64,000 bases of DNA from Sipunculus nudus. Its lineage: Eukaryota > Annelida > Sipuncula > Golfingiida > Sipunculidae. The DNA is taken from the NCBI GenBank assembly GCA_026874595.1, contig CM049311.1, positions 64,273,953 through 64,337,952 on the forward strand, read 5' to 3'. The notes under the pieces were generated by a model. The model searched no databases. It was not told where the DNA came from and saw nothing but the letters and a program-made list of their open reading frames with translations. Both the position numbers and the translations under genes were made by a program. Shown piece by piece: positions 26,601-35,470 of the stretch; positions within the stretch are counted from its first letter, which is position 1; each line of letters starts with the position of its first letter.

Positions 26601-29600
26601 CATGGTCCTGAAGTCTGATGTATCAGATGAAGAATTGTTGTGGTCACTAAACGAGATTACCCGCCGCTTGGATGATCGTGATGTCCGCTTGAATCGAAAT
26701 AGGTCTTCACGGGTGGCCAAGGTAGAGACATCGTGTGGCGAGACAACCAGCAGCACCCAGGATGCCGTTCTTGCAGAGATCCGCTCCTTAAAGACTGATG
26801 TAGCGGCATTGAAGCTCCAGGTCGAGTCATCGAGTAATGAAGGTGGTCGCTCCCAAGGGTCAAGGAGGCCCTACCGGGGTCGTCGACGAGGGATCTGCAA
26901 CAGATGTCAGGATGAAGACAAGCCTACCTGTGACCACTGTTTCGCTTGTTTTGAAAGCGGCCACAGAAAGGGTGATGCAGCATGCCCAAAAATTAACCAG
27001 GGAAACTAGGGGGAGCCACTGCGAGTGTACGTGGCATCATCCGGACATTCCCCTATCATCAGTAAGATACCAGGTTGTGCAAATTGTGGACAGGGTGGTC
27101 AGCTATTTCGTTGTTCTGCTTGTCACTTTTCAGAATATTGCTCCAAATCTTGCCAATCGGAACATTGGGGAAGCACCAGCCATGGTGCCAAGCCATACAA
27201 CAACAACAAGAACTGATTGAAAATAATAAGCCATTGCTAACTGTTGATTCTGTAAAAGGAACTGTAAATGACCTGTCACCAAAAGCTCAAAAAGCCTTAA
27301 TCAAACTTGTGGGTGAAAAATGTGTTGTAATGTTAAATATCAATGGTCAGTCCCAGGAAGTGTTATGGGACACTGGGGCCCAGGTTAGTTTGGTTGATGA
27401 TTTTTGGGTTCAATCACACGGTGGCCAAGATAGTGTCAGGGATTTAAAGGAGTTGTTTAATGAGCATTTGGAATTGAAATCTGCTAGTGGCGACACTCTG
27501 CCATATGGGGGTTGGGTTGAAGCTGTGGTGGAAGTCGGTCAAGGGAAAGATCCTTTACGAGTGCCATTCCTGGTAACGAGCATTAGTTTAACTAGACCGA
27601 TTCTTGGCTACAATGTGATTCCCCACATTTTAGAGGTAGGAGGTGATTTTTCCCTGCCAGGCAGGACTGATTCAGTAAAACAGTTGTGTCTATCAGTAAA
27701 TCAGTTGTGTCTATCATTGAAAGAGAAAAGGTATTGACAGATTTTGGTGAAGTGAAATTGGTTTCAGGACGGACAAGCGTGCCTGCTTTTTCGGTTAAAA
27801 CAGTCAAGTGTGTGGCCCACACGGGGTTACAACTTGGGGTCAGGTTGCCTTGTTCTTACCACGGGAGGATTTCCTTCATGAGGGCCAGATAGTGATTCCA
27901 CAGTCGATAGTAGAACTGTCGAAGGGGTCCACTAACTGTTTTCATGTCACCATCTATAACCATGCATGTTCCCCTTTTGTTTTTAAGAAGGGTGCTATAC
28001 TCGGGTGCCTCCAACCCATAAAGTCAGTAATGCGATTGAGGCCACCTGAAGTAGTACATGAATCCCTCGAGTCCAAGAAAAACAGGGAGTCACAGCAGGC
28101 TGGTCTGGCTAAGGTAAGTATGAATTCTGAAGTGTTTAGTTCAGTAAATAAGAATGTGGTCCCAAAGGTACAACATCCAGTGTTTGACCCAGATGTTGAC
28201 CTTGATCCTGACCTGACTCAGGAACAGAAAAGGATAATTCGTCAGATGCTTAGGGAGGAGTGTGAAGCCTTCGCTCGGGATGATGATGACCTCGGTTGTG
28301 CACCTGACTTACAGCTAAACATAGAGTTGCATGATAAGACTCCAGCAAAGTGTAGCTACCGCCCCGTGCCGCCATCTCTCTATCGTGAAGTCAAAGACCA
28401 TATTATGGATCTTCTGAACAAGGGTTTCATACAGAAGTCCAAGTCCCCCTACTCCAGTCTTATGGTGTGTGTCAGAAAGCGGGATGGTGGTCTCAGACTG
28501 TGTTGTGATTTTCGATTGTTAAATCAGAGGACTATTATTCCCCAGCAACCTATCCCTAGGACAAGGACACCATATCAAATTTGAAGGGGAACTCATGGTT
28601 TTCGACCCTTGACCAAGGGAAGGCCTACCACCAAGGTTTTGTGAAACCAGAGTGCCGGCAGTATACCGCTTTCTCCACGCCGTGGTCATTAATGGAATGG
28701 GTTCGGATTCCGTTTGGCGTCTCTGGAGCTCCCGGAGCCTTCCAAGAGTTTATGGAGGAGACTCTAGTTGGACTGAGAGATGAGTGCGCTGTTCCTTATC
28801 TTGACGACATCCTTGTTTCTAGTCCAACTTTTGAAACCCATGTTGAAGCGGTCCAGTAAGTATTAAGACGTCTTCGAGCCAGGGGAATCAAGTTAAAGGC
28901 CCGAAAAACATTTCTATTTAAAAGAGAGGTGAGATTTCTAGGCCAGCTCCTGAATGCTGAAGGAAGCCGGATGGACCCTGCAGACACTGCTGCGTTAGTC
29001 TGTCTAAAGGAAAAGGATTACAGCACCGTTGGTAATGTGAGACTATTAGGCTACTACAGAAAATATGTGCCAAACTTCAGCCAACGGGCCCGAGTGTTAT
29101 ATGATCTGCTAAAGATCCCAGTGGAATCTGATAAGAAATACAAAAAGACTGAATCAGCCTACTAAGGGACAGCCTCATAAACGGCAACCAATTCGCCAAG
29201 CACCAGGATGTATTGGAGGGACTGATCGATGAGCTGCTAAAACCAAGAGTGATGGCATACCCGGACTTCACAAAACCATTCTTGGTACACACAGATGCGA
29301 GCCAAGTGGGATTAGGCGCCATACTATACCAAAAGCAAGAAAATGGTCGGTTAGGAATCGTAGCATTTGGGTCAAGATCACTAACACCAGCGGAAAAGAA
29401 CTACCATTCTAGCAAACTAGAATTTTTAGCTCTTAAGTGGGCGCTGGCTGACCGGTTCAGGGATTATCTGTATTATGCCCCAGGAATTGAGGTGTTTACT
29501 GATAATAATCCAGTGATGTATGTACTTACTACAGCCAAGTTAGACGCAACGCGGCAGCGCTGGGTAGCAAAACTCGCCGATTATAAAATAACCAAGATCC

Positions 29601-32600
29601 ATTACAAGCCAGGAGCCTCAAATCAAGCCGCAGACGCCTTGAGTAGGATGCCCTTGGAGCAGGTAGAAAGATACATGGCCGAGTGTAGCTCCTGTGTTGG
29701 TAAAGAAACCTTCCTCGCTCTAGCAGAGAAGGCCGAACAACAACCTGGGGAGATTAACGTTAACTGGATCTCGATCGATGAGGACAATGCTGGAGATAAC
29801 CTCGACCAAGGTAATATAGTGATGTTTCAGACTACAGAAATAGCGCAAGCCCAAGACCAGGATGAAGCCTTGGGTAGAGTGAAATCATGGCTGGTGTCCG
29901 GGCAGAGACCGTCCAAGAAAATGTTAAAGGAGGCAAGTCCACTCTGTAAAGCCTGGATACGTGATTGGGAACGTTTAACAGTAGACCAGACAGGTGTTTT
30001 GTGGCGGTCATGTACTCTCTAGGACAATACCAAAGTCCAGCAGATGTGCTTGCCGAAGGATTTCCATAAAAGAGTTTATGAAGAATTGCATCAGAAGATG
30101 GGTCACCAAGGCGTTGATAGAGTGGTCTCGTTAGCGAGAGAAAGATTTCATTGGCCCGGCATGGTGGGGGACATTGGTCACTTCGTGACCAAAAGATGTA
30201 CTTGCTTAAAAGACAAGTGACCCGTGGTCAAACCTAGAGCAAACCTGGTTCCTGTGCAAACGAGCAGTCCATTCGAATTGATTTCGATCGACTATCTTCA
30301 TTTAGAGCGTTCAAAGGGGGGGGGGGGGTATGAGTACATTTTGGTAATTGTGGACCATTTCACTCACTTTGCTCAGGCCTATGCTACAAAGAATAAATTC
30401 GGCAGGACGGCAGCTGACAAGCTGTTAAATGACTTCTTTCCAAGGTTTGGTTTTCCTGAGAAGATGCACCACGACCAAGGCAAGGAATTTGAATGCCATC
30501 TATTTAGGAGACTCGAGAAAAATACTGGTATCAGGCATCTTCGCACGACCCTGTACCACCCGGCTGGAAACGGAAAATGTGAACGTTTTAACCAGACAAT
30601 ACTTTCCATGCTACGGACTCTCACTAAGGAAGAGAAAACTGATTGGAAAGGCCATTTAAACCAGATGATACATGCATATAATTGCTGTAGACATGAGTCA
30701 ACTGGCTATGCCCCACATTTCCTATTGTTTGGTAGATCCCCACGACTTCCAGTGGATCTGGTTTTTGGTACTAAACCCAGGGAGGATGGAACTACAGCTG
30801 AATGGATGGAAAGATTGCGAACAGCTTATCGTATCACTACTGAAAGAGCCAAGAAAACATCAGAGAGAGCCAAGTCTAGGCATGTCAAGAAGGTTAAGAG
30901 CGCTGTATTGGAGCCTGGCGATCGAGTCCTGGTGAGGAATCTATCTGAAAGGGGAGGCCCCGGCAAATTGCGTTCCTATTGGGAAGAGAAGATTCATGTA
31001 GTGAAGAGGAGGATCGACGATAATCTCCCCATATATGAAGTTCAGGCCGAGGATGGGTCAGGACGCCCCAGAGTCTTGCATCGGAAAATGCTGTTCCAGT
31101 GTGGATACCTGCCATTGGAAGAGGCCCAACCACATCAGAACGCAGTCAGGTTGAGAGAAAAACAGCTCACTAGGGGGGAGCGAAACAAGCAGCGGCTTAC
31201 CAAGACTGCTCCAGAACAACCGACAGACTCGGATGACTCTGAATCACCAATGCTGTTGCCACCAAGGGGGATGGGATTTGACAAAAGATTAGACCCCCGG
31301 CACCCTCCATTCATATCACAACAAGAACTGAACCAACAACCTTCAACTGAAAGTGACACAGACGTCACTGACCCCAGGGATGACGCCTCTGGAACTGAAC
31401 ATGATCAAGACATCACTGACCCAGGAAACCACGCCATGGAATCAGACAGATCATCAGACAGTGACAGCGGTAGTGGGGATGTGACGGGACCGTCTGGACG
31501 ACCAATCAGACAAAACAGGCGACCACCCCGAAAGTTGGAGTATGATAGAATGGGGGAACCCTCTATACACCAGCTCCAGGTAAGTGAAATTCTATTTCAA
31601 CCCAGAAACCAATGGACCAAGCCAGAGTGGCAGATTGAGGTGGATCAAATAAAACATTGGTAACACACAGTGGTGAAGAGGTAAGCCTGCTAACCCATGT
31701 TCCAGGATGTAAAATACTTGTCAATGGTCCCAGAGCTGTGCTTACTGTTAAATTAGGCCCTGTTTTTTTTTTTACATATTCTAGGGGGCCATGCATGGTG
31801 TACAATAAGCTGGTGAATTAGATACAGGCTGGCAATATGCTGTAACCGGACACCCTACACTGAGCATATTAATAGAGAATTATAACTTGGGAGAATACTC
31901 AGTATTTGTGGAGTAATCCCTAGCAATTATTTGGTATCGTAGAGTGGGTGGAAACTATGTACATATTCAATCTTGACCTGTTACTTTGTAAGTTCTGTGT
32001 TTTTTTTAAAATGCTGGGCTGACATTACTGGTTTTGTAATGTTGACAGTGGCGTGATATACGGTGGAATTTGCTTCTGGTCCTTCTGATGGATCCTCTGG
32101 GGGTCAGCCTGGTCTCGATTTTCGTGACCCGGTGTGTGCACAGGCATGGGAACGCTATTTCGTGGCTGGCCTGGTGTTAGGGTTTGGAAGGCTGATATTT
32201 GGGTCTGATATTTTTGACCAGAATTTCAGACTTCCCGGTCCTGGAGGTTCCCATACCTGTCTTTTTCTTAAATGCTTCTTGGTTCTTGGTAAGGTACGAG
32301 GTGTGTTTACCTGTGTCGCGTTGTTAGACCAAGTAAAACTGTTGAGATTCACTGAAGTCACGTCTTGACAGTGAGCTAGTGGTGTGGCCAACCATTTAGC
32401 TTTCAATTCTGTGTATAGCTTTGGGTTGGCAGTTTGTCCCATGGTTATTTGCGGATGTTAATCACCTAGTCTTCAAGAGTTTTCGTGTAAACTGTGGAAA
32501 CCACTTTACCAGCTTTGAACTACAGGTGAAAAGATAGGGAAGGTTCAGATTAGGGGCGACATCAAAATAGTGGGGGGAGAGTGTAATGCTGCGGAGAAAT

Positions 32601-34465
32601 AGAGGGGGCCAGAAATTTTTAGAGTTTAGGGACATGTTTTCGACAATGGGGCTGGACCAGGTTTAATTGTTTAAAAAGAGACGCATGTGGTGAACTGACG
32701 GCAGGAATGGACTTTTCTGAGTTACCCAGTAGTACTAGCGCCGTCGCTAGGTGGCGCGGTCAGTGCAGAGGCACGCTGGGACCGTGTAACCAGGATCGCC
32801 TGCCAGTTGCCATTTTCTTTTCGAATAAACCAGTGCCTTCCTGACACCTCGTCCGCTTTTCACTGATTTACCCCTCTGACTTTGCAGACCTCCACGCCCG
32901 GGGTAACAAACACATTTTGTGGCTGCAATTGTTGCTGAACAAGTAAAAATTCATGTAGTGCAGGTGAAAGCTAGATGTTATATGTCAATGTGGAGCCTTG
33001 CATACCAGTATTATACTTTTAATCTACAAAAGACTGGAAATGTATTTCAGTAATAAAAGGTATCTTCATATTTACTCACATGGTGTTTTCTTTTTTAGTT
33101 TACTTAGCTGCTCTGGTGTCAGCTGGGAAATTTCATTCCCCTGAAAGTATAAATTGCAAATATAAATGGAAATCCACTTATCAATAATCACATTCAGCTA
33201 ACTGAAGCCTTAATCAATACTGTCAAGATTAGGTATTTCTATTCCAGGCCTCAGCTGTTCAAATTACAGTGGAATCATGATACAAGACTGGTGTACTCAA
33301 TATTTACATATATGAAACTAAAAGAAGACCCATTTCACAGTATTTAATGACTATCATGAATTCTTTGTAACAATATCCTAGAACCTCTGTATATAGACAC
33401 TCTGGTTCTACTTATTGTGTAAATGAGCTCATGTAAAAAATATTTAATTTCACCATGACTCTGCAGTGCATCCAGAATGTGATGGCAAATGATAATATCA
33501 ATCACTCTGAAAACCAGATGTTCAAAAGAAATTTCTTATAAGCCCTGTAGCAGCAGTGGTAATACTTGGAATAATAGCCCCTTTGTTTGCTGACTGACAG
33601 GATAAGAATTCAAATTTCTCACCTTAGGTTTATCTACAGAATACAATAAAAAAATCATAAGCTCTGCCATAGGTGTAAAAGGGTCAACTGAATCTTGCTG
33701 ATATAAAATCTACTGAAGTCAGAAAAGCCCTCCCCTGGTTTCTAATGATTTTATAACTGTTTAGTGATAAATGAAAGAATAATATTCCTTAAAAATTAAA
33801 CAAATCCTGTATTTTGTAGTCAGAAAAGGTAGACTGGGTGACTTTAACACTCATTTTGAAATGTTGAATGATTTTCCAGATTCACCATTACTATAATATT
33901 ATTTTGAATATTGACATGGGGGTTATTATCTATAATTGTGTTGGTGGTTTGGAGTCTTAAGGCTAAAGCTTAGTATTTCTAAGGTTTCTTACAGCCCTAC
34001 TTTTTATGACAGCATTTCATTAGAAATTTTGGGTATTACCATTAACCATGTCATTAATATACTAATGTGAATTTGCAAATAACTTACGTAAAAGTAAGGC
34101 TCACAGCAGGCTCACAATATTAATTCTCCATGTATCAAATTCAAACTTCACATAATATAACATGTCATAACACTTTAAATAATAGAATATAGGCAGGTCC
34201 ATGTTAAATCCACATTCCTTGTGGCAACAATAAATAAACCATAAAAATAAAAGGCATGCAGAAGATACAGATGAATGTTGTAATTAATAAGTTTAGATTT
34301 GAGATTTTCTTGACTTTTAAAAGGTCTCCCTTGATTTGAATAATGTTGCCTGTTTGCATAAAAAAGTGCACTTCTTTAATTTTATCAAGCTTTTACACTT
34401 TTATATAGTTTTAAACACAAGATAGATCTCGTGTGAAATGGGGGACAATAATTTAAATTTACCAT
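14551..34465 (-). CDS. Calcineurin-B/CHP-like EF-hand protein, five coding exons, 183 aa
   Basis: Joining exons 34463-34465, 33080-33140, 24755-24997, 18029-18213 and 14551-14610 gives 552 coding bases, exactly 184 codons including TGA, with every junction in phase. The protein starts [12 protein letters not shown]: glycine 2 and serine 6 fit N-myristoylation, and MGNE is also the start of calcineurin B. Residues 55-65 ([11 protein letters not shown]) match the linker after EF1 in the calcineurin B / CHP family, and SDDQILSIA (134-142) matches the EF3-EF4 linker. The EF loops are degenerate: EF3 at 109-120 has D1, H3, Q5, Q6 and E12; EF4 at 150-161 has glutamine at positions 1 and 3 but keeps G6 and E12; EF1 and EF2 lack acidic ligands. 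Calcium binding is therefore doubtful. Likely role: a membrane-tethered regulatory subunit, as CHP proteins are for Na+/H+ exchangers. Partner unknown. Confidence 0.82.
15585..16990 (+). repeat. Two tandem copies of a ~700-bp dispersed repeat
   Basis: 15585-16310 and 16325-16990 share, in order, CATAATGTTAGATGTCC / CATAATGTCAGAATTGTCC, CAAAAACTGGGTC, CTTCAGGAxTGCCTAATATC, AAAACCACT and AAAAAAGTTATGGGC. A third copy lies at 51180-52010. The left end carries a degraded TCTGTTGTCCGTCCG microsatellite. Non-coding. Confidence 0.8.
17285..17302 (+). repeat. Poly-C tract
   Basis: An uninterrupted run of about 18 C residues inside a C-rich stretch in intron 4; a likely site of sequencing or replication slippage. 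Confidence 0.9.
18029..18213 (-). CDS. EF-hand gene exon 4
   Basis: Acceptor TTTTCTGTATCACAG at 18214, donor CAG|GTACAG at 18028. 185 bases, entering with two bases to complete a codon and leaving in phase 0. Encodes residues 104-164: the EF3 loop [14 protein letters not shown], helix FRWLKLLYS, linker SDDQILSIA and the start of EF4. The first 32 bases and the acceptor are the template of the adjoining minisatellite. An alternative acceptor at 18182 (GACCAG|CAG) would drop EF3 and has a poor pyrimidine tract. Confidence 0.8.
19305..19973 (-). repeat. Homogeneous 75-bp sub-array
   Basis: About nine consecutive 75-bp units without a 77-bp variant, leaving an uninterrupted frame of 222 codons made of a 25-residue repeat. 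The open frame follows from the unit length and is not evidence of a separate gene. Confidence 0.85.
20752..22890 (-). repeat. Higher-order repeat, 1141-bp period
   Basis: Diagnostic variants recur 1141 bp apart: the GGCAGCTCACCGGTCATGG junction at about 20748 and 21889, and the 219-base stretches 21195-21413 and 22336-22554, which translate identically. By eye one period holds 15 units, seven of 75 bp and eight of 77 bp, which sums to 1141. The second copy has lost a 77-bp unit near 22640 and then diverges. Confidence 0.85.
23365..23830 (+). repeat. MITE-like element with G-run/C-run ends
   Basis: Left end CAGTGGCAGATCAAGGGGGG and right end CCCCCCCAAAAAAAACTCCTGGATCCACCGCTG are imperfect inverted repeats of the common CAGCGGTGGATCCAGG type. 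The interior is AT-rich and non-coding. It follows directly on the minisatellite end. Confidence 0.6.
23831..24716 (-). other. Intron 3 remainder of the EF-hand gene
   Basis: AT-rich sequence without recognisable exons or named repeats. Confidence 0.6.
24755..24997 (-). CDS. EF-hand gene exon 3
   Basis: Acceptor TGTATCTTTTGCAG, donor AAT|GTGAGC; 243 bases. It enters with two bases that complete residue 22 and leaves phase 1, both matching the neighbours. Encodes [16 protein letters not shown], the degenerate EF1 loop, [13 protein letters not shown]2 and the helix [11 protein letters not shown]. If the donor were not used, the frame would read on to a TGA at 24717 and give a truncated protein ending in LNFVK. 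Confidence 0.82.
25085..25144 (+). repeat. 30-bp tandem duplication
   Basis: GTAAATATGGTAA[T/C]AGGAATGGCATTTCCT occurs twice in a row with one difference. Confidence 0.9.
25470..25797 (+). repeat. 5' LTR of element 2
   Basis: Begins TGTAACGGTGCGG and ends CGGGGTAACA; a polyadenylation signal AATAAA lies at 25713-25718. Matches 32582-32908. Confidence 0.93.
25801..25818 (+). promoter_or_regulatory. Primer-binding site, tRNA-Pro type
   Basis: TGGGGGCTCGTCCGGGAT starts three bases after the 5' LTR. This 18-mer is complementary to the 3' end of tRNA-Pro and equals the primer site well known from gammaretroviruses. Confidence 0.85.
25873..27009 (+). CDS. Gag polyprotein of element 2
   Basis: A 378-codon intact frame from the first good ATG after the primer site ([16 protein letters not shown]). 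The N-terminal half is helical and charged. The middle carries the capsid-like region ([46 protein letters not shown]). A coiled-coil-like stretch ([17 protein letters not shown]) precedes a basic [10 protein letters not shown] segment and a zinc-knuckle-like [11 protein letters not shown]...C. It ends at TAG with G after it; the next frame segment continues in the same phase. Confidence 0.88.
   Translation: MEERRAQLVVELRRQLYTVDPQHACKVAQHCGIGTKDLSDAEILQSVEAEITKSEGEADKGIKWLLQQLELIRESSSKSGATSSTYHKLAGWHKDFKLSGQIGEGGNSLAYMGFLRQVNTGQERGYSETEIVDGIIRGIQPASRLRGYLEGRDDLSLKVVFSIVRTFYKEPSATELFQELCTLSQNGKETPQEFLFRALELKQKIHFADKENVTKYDSALVKGQFNQSISVGIRDDRLRAELDMVLKSDVSDEELLWSLNEITRRLDDRDVRLNRNRSSRVAKVETSCGETTSSTQDAVLAEIRSLKTDVAALKLQVESSSNEGGRSQGSRRPYRGRRRGICNRCQDEDKPTCDHCFACFESGHRKGDAACPKINQGN
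27010..27216 (+). pseudogene. MYND-like zinc finger following gag
   Basis: In the gag frame directly after the amber codon, a cysteine cluster CANCGQGG...[16 protein letters not shown] and SEHW follows the MYND pattern C-x2-C...C-x2-C...C-x3-C...H. The last H-x3-C pair is not in this frame but in the protease frame that overlaps it, so the finger spans a one-base frame change around 27166. That is either decay or a -1 shift between gag-proximal and pol frames. Confidence 0.7.
27217..27737 (+). pseudogene. Aspartic protease of element 2
   Basis: In the frame that starts upstream in the finger, [20 protein letters not shown] contains the catalytic [24 protein letters not shown] supplies the second conserved ILGxN region of retropepsins. 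A 21-bp tandem duplication at 27673-27714 sits just before the frame ends at 27737; downstream sequence continues in other frames. Confidence 0.82.
27686..28859 (+). pseudogene. Reverse transcriptase of element 2 (frameshifted)
   Basis: Three frames in sequence. A short linker lies at 27686-27892. At 27808-28584 come [39 protein letters not shown] and [15 protein letters not shown]. At 28581-28859 come [12 protein letters not shown] (catalytic aspartate), [16 protein letters not shown] and the YLDDILV active site. TAA at 28857-28859 interrupts the frame, which then continues. Motif set is Ty3/gypsy-like. Confidence 0.87.
28860..30022 (+). pseudogene. RT thumb and RNase H of element 2
   Basis: 28860-29165 continues the RT frame ([25 protein letters not shown]) to a stop. 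29213-30022 in another frame gives RNase H ([39 protein letters not shown]) and the tether [20 protein letters not shown] at 30020-30022 ends this stretch, and the integrase follows in the same frame. Confidence 0.87.
30023..31663 (+). pseudogene. Integrase and acidic C-terminal tail of element 2
   Basis: The zinc-binding segment (HQKMGH, FHWPGM, then CTC) ends at TGA 30218-30220. The same frame then gives the core: [10 protein letters not shown] (first aspartate), HHDQGKEFE (second) and NGKCERFNQ (glutamate), followed by [20 protein letters not shown] and [13 protein letters not shown] run of 13 G at 30316-30328 encodes glycines and is indel-prone. The last ~170 residues are hydrophilic, rich in D, S, E and T ([20 protein letters not shown]), then basic. 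Confidence 0.88.
31664..32567 (+). other. Non-coding 3' region of element 2
   Basis: About 900 bp between the pol stop and the polypurine tract. A 101-codon frame at 32063-32368 has no signal peptide, transmembrane pattern or envelope-like motif, so I do not call a gene. Confidence 0.6.
32568..32581 (+). promoter_or_regulatory. Polypurine tract of element 2
   Basis: AGTGGGGGGAGAG lies immediately before the 3' LTR, where the plus-strand primer is expected. Confidence 0.8.
32582..32908 (+). repeat. 3' LTR of element 2
   Basis: TGTAATGCTGCGG...GGGGTAACA, nearly identical to the 5' LTR, followed by AACA. Confidence 0.93.
33080..33140 (-). CDS. EF-hand gene exon 2
   Basis: Acceptor ATACTTTCAG, donor CCAT|GTGAGT; 61 bases. 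Only one of three frames is open: [20 protein letters not shown], phase 0 in and phase 1 out. It follows the ATG-only exon 1 directly. Too short to be found as an open reading frame. Confidence 0.82.
33141..34462 (-). other. Intron 1 of the EF-hand gene
   Basis: 1.3 kb AT-rich sequence with GTAAAT at its 5' end and TTTCAG at its 3' end. No repeat or exon recognised. Confidence 0.65.
34463..34465 (-). CDS. EF-hand gene exon 1: coding part is only the ATG
   Basis: GAAGAAAATG|GTAAAT: the start codon, with A at -3, abuts the donor. Using it yields MGNEIS, a textbook myristoylation start. An upstream in-exon ATG (MKISGEEN) would enter exon 2 in a frame with an immediate stop. Confidence 0.72.
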
Positions 34466-34560
34466 TTTCTTCTCCGCTTATTTTCATCAGACACTCACAA
34501 ATACGTGATTGCTTCACGGGGAAAATATAAAAGCATAAAACAGCAAAATTGACGATGTGT
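34466..34560 (-). promoter_or_regulatory. Possible 5' UTR and promoter of the EF-hand gene
   Basis: On the minus strand TTTATATTTTC lies ~60 bases upstream of the ATG, near CACGTATTTGTGAG. A TATA-like element is plausible, but AT-rich DNA offers many. Start site unknown. Confidence 0.3.
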
Positions 34561-35250
34561 TTTGGACACAACACTCAAGCCATGAGGTCAGGCGTCAGAA
34601 AAACCATGGAGCTGAACTGGCAAAATATAACGCTTTTAGTTTTACATATGTAAGCCACCAGTATATATCTGGTATACATTTCATATCATAATAATTAGTA
34701 AAGTAGAACATGTTTTAGTGTATGATTCCTTATCTAATTGGGGATAGCATTGAGAATTTTAAAATATATTGATGTTAACTGCTTCATTCATTCTGACGAA
34801 TTTTGCTCAATATTTATTCATCATTATGAACTGAATGGAGAGTGAGATGACGGTGCGTCAAGTAGACTGGTACCCTGCTCTATTATGGCTCTCAGCCAAG
34901 CATATGAGCGTATATAGTCTCTACGTCAAGGTGAAAAACCAGCCTTGACCTTATGTCAGGCAGGCGAAAACAACAAATGAGATTGAACCGGGCCAGCTCC
35001 AGTTGAGTTCTACTTTGTTGATGTGTCACCTGTTGTGTTTAAGAGCATCCGTTGACCATCAACAACATATGTCGGCATGTAGAGTCTCTCCAGTCATCCC
35101 CAGTCCTGTTAAAGGTAGATTATTTCTGAAATCTTAATTTGGCTTGCATTATTATTGACTTAATTGTTAACCCGAATTAATCGGACTCATTATAATTAGG
35201 CCCTGCCATATAGTATAGTAGGGGCCGAAGTGCTACCCTGTCCTGTAGTA
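34561..35250. other. No gene recognised
   Basis: Upstream region of the EF-hand gene, slightly richer in GC than its surroundings. No exon seen. Confidence 0.45.
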
Positions 35251-35470
35251 GTACATTTGTACTACTACAAGACACTGGGCTGTACCAGTACAGGCCACTG
35301 TGCTACCCCTTACCTGGCCAATCACAGGGCTTTATGCCTGACTGGGGGCTAAGAGGAGTAGGGCTACAAGGGCAATTAGTGTGTCTGGGGCTGGTGCCAG
35401 ACCTCAAATGATGAACACACAGCTGATTATCTGTTTTGTTATAACTGTAGTATTAAGATAACAACAACAA
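35251..35470 (+). repeat. Left arm of a long inverted repeat
   Basis: GACACTGGGCTGTACCAGTA...CACAGGGCTTTATG...GGGGCTGGTGCCAGACCTCA...AACAACAAC is found reverse-complemented at 37743-37964. The arm starts with a small palindrome, GTAGTAGTACATTTGTACTAC. Confidence 0.88.

Larger units (their letters stand above)
25470..32908 (+). mobile_element. Complete but mutated Ty3/gypsy-type LTR retrotransposon (element 2)
   Basis: LTRs of 328 and 327 bp (TG...CA) differ at about ten positions by eye, and AACA flanks both ends as a 4-bp target duplication (25466-25469 and 32909-32912). Order: LTR, proline-type primer site, gag, amber codon, MYND-like finger, protease, RT, RNase H, integrase, tail, purine tract, LTR. 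Several frameshifts and stops interrupt pol. It lies in intron 2 of the EF-hand gene in antisense orientation. High LTR similarity suggests a fairly recent insertion. Confidence 0.93.

Noticed and set aside
28857-30220. Stops in pol of element 2 as programmed recoding sites
   Set aside because: Several scattered stops and frame changes within enzymatic domains indicate ordinary decay or sequence errors. Only the gag-end amber was kept as a question.
32063-32368. Possible envelope gene of element 2
   Set aside because: No signal peptide, transmembrane segment or cysteine pattern; only 101 codons.
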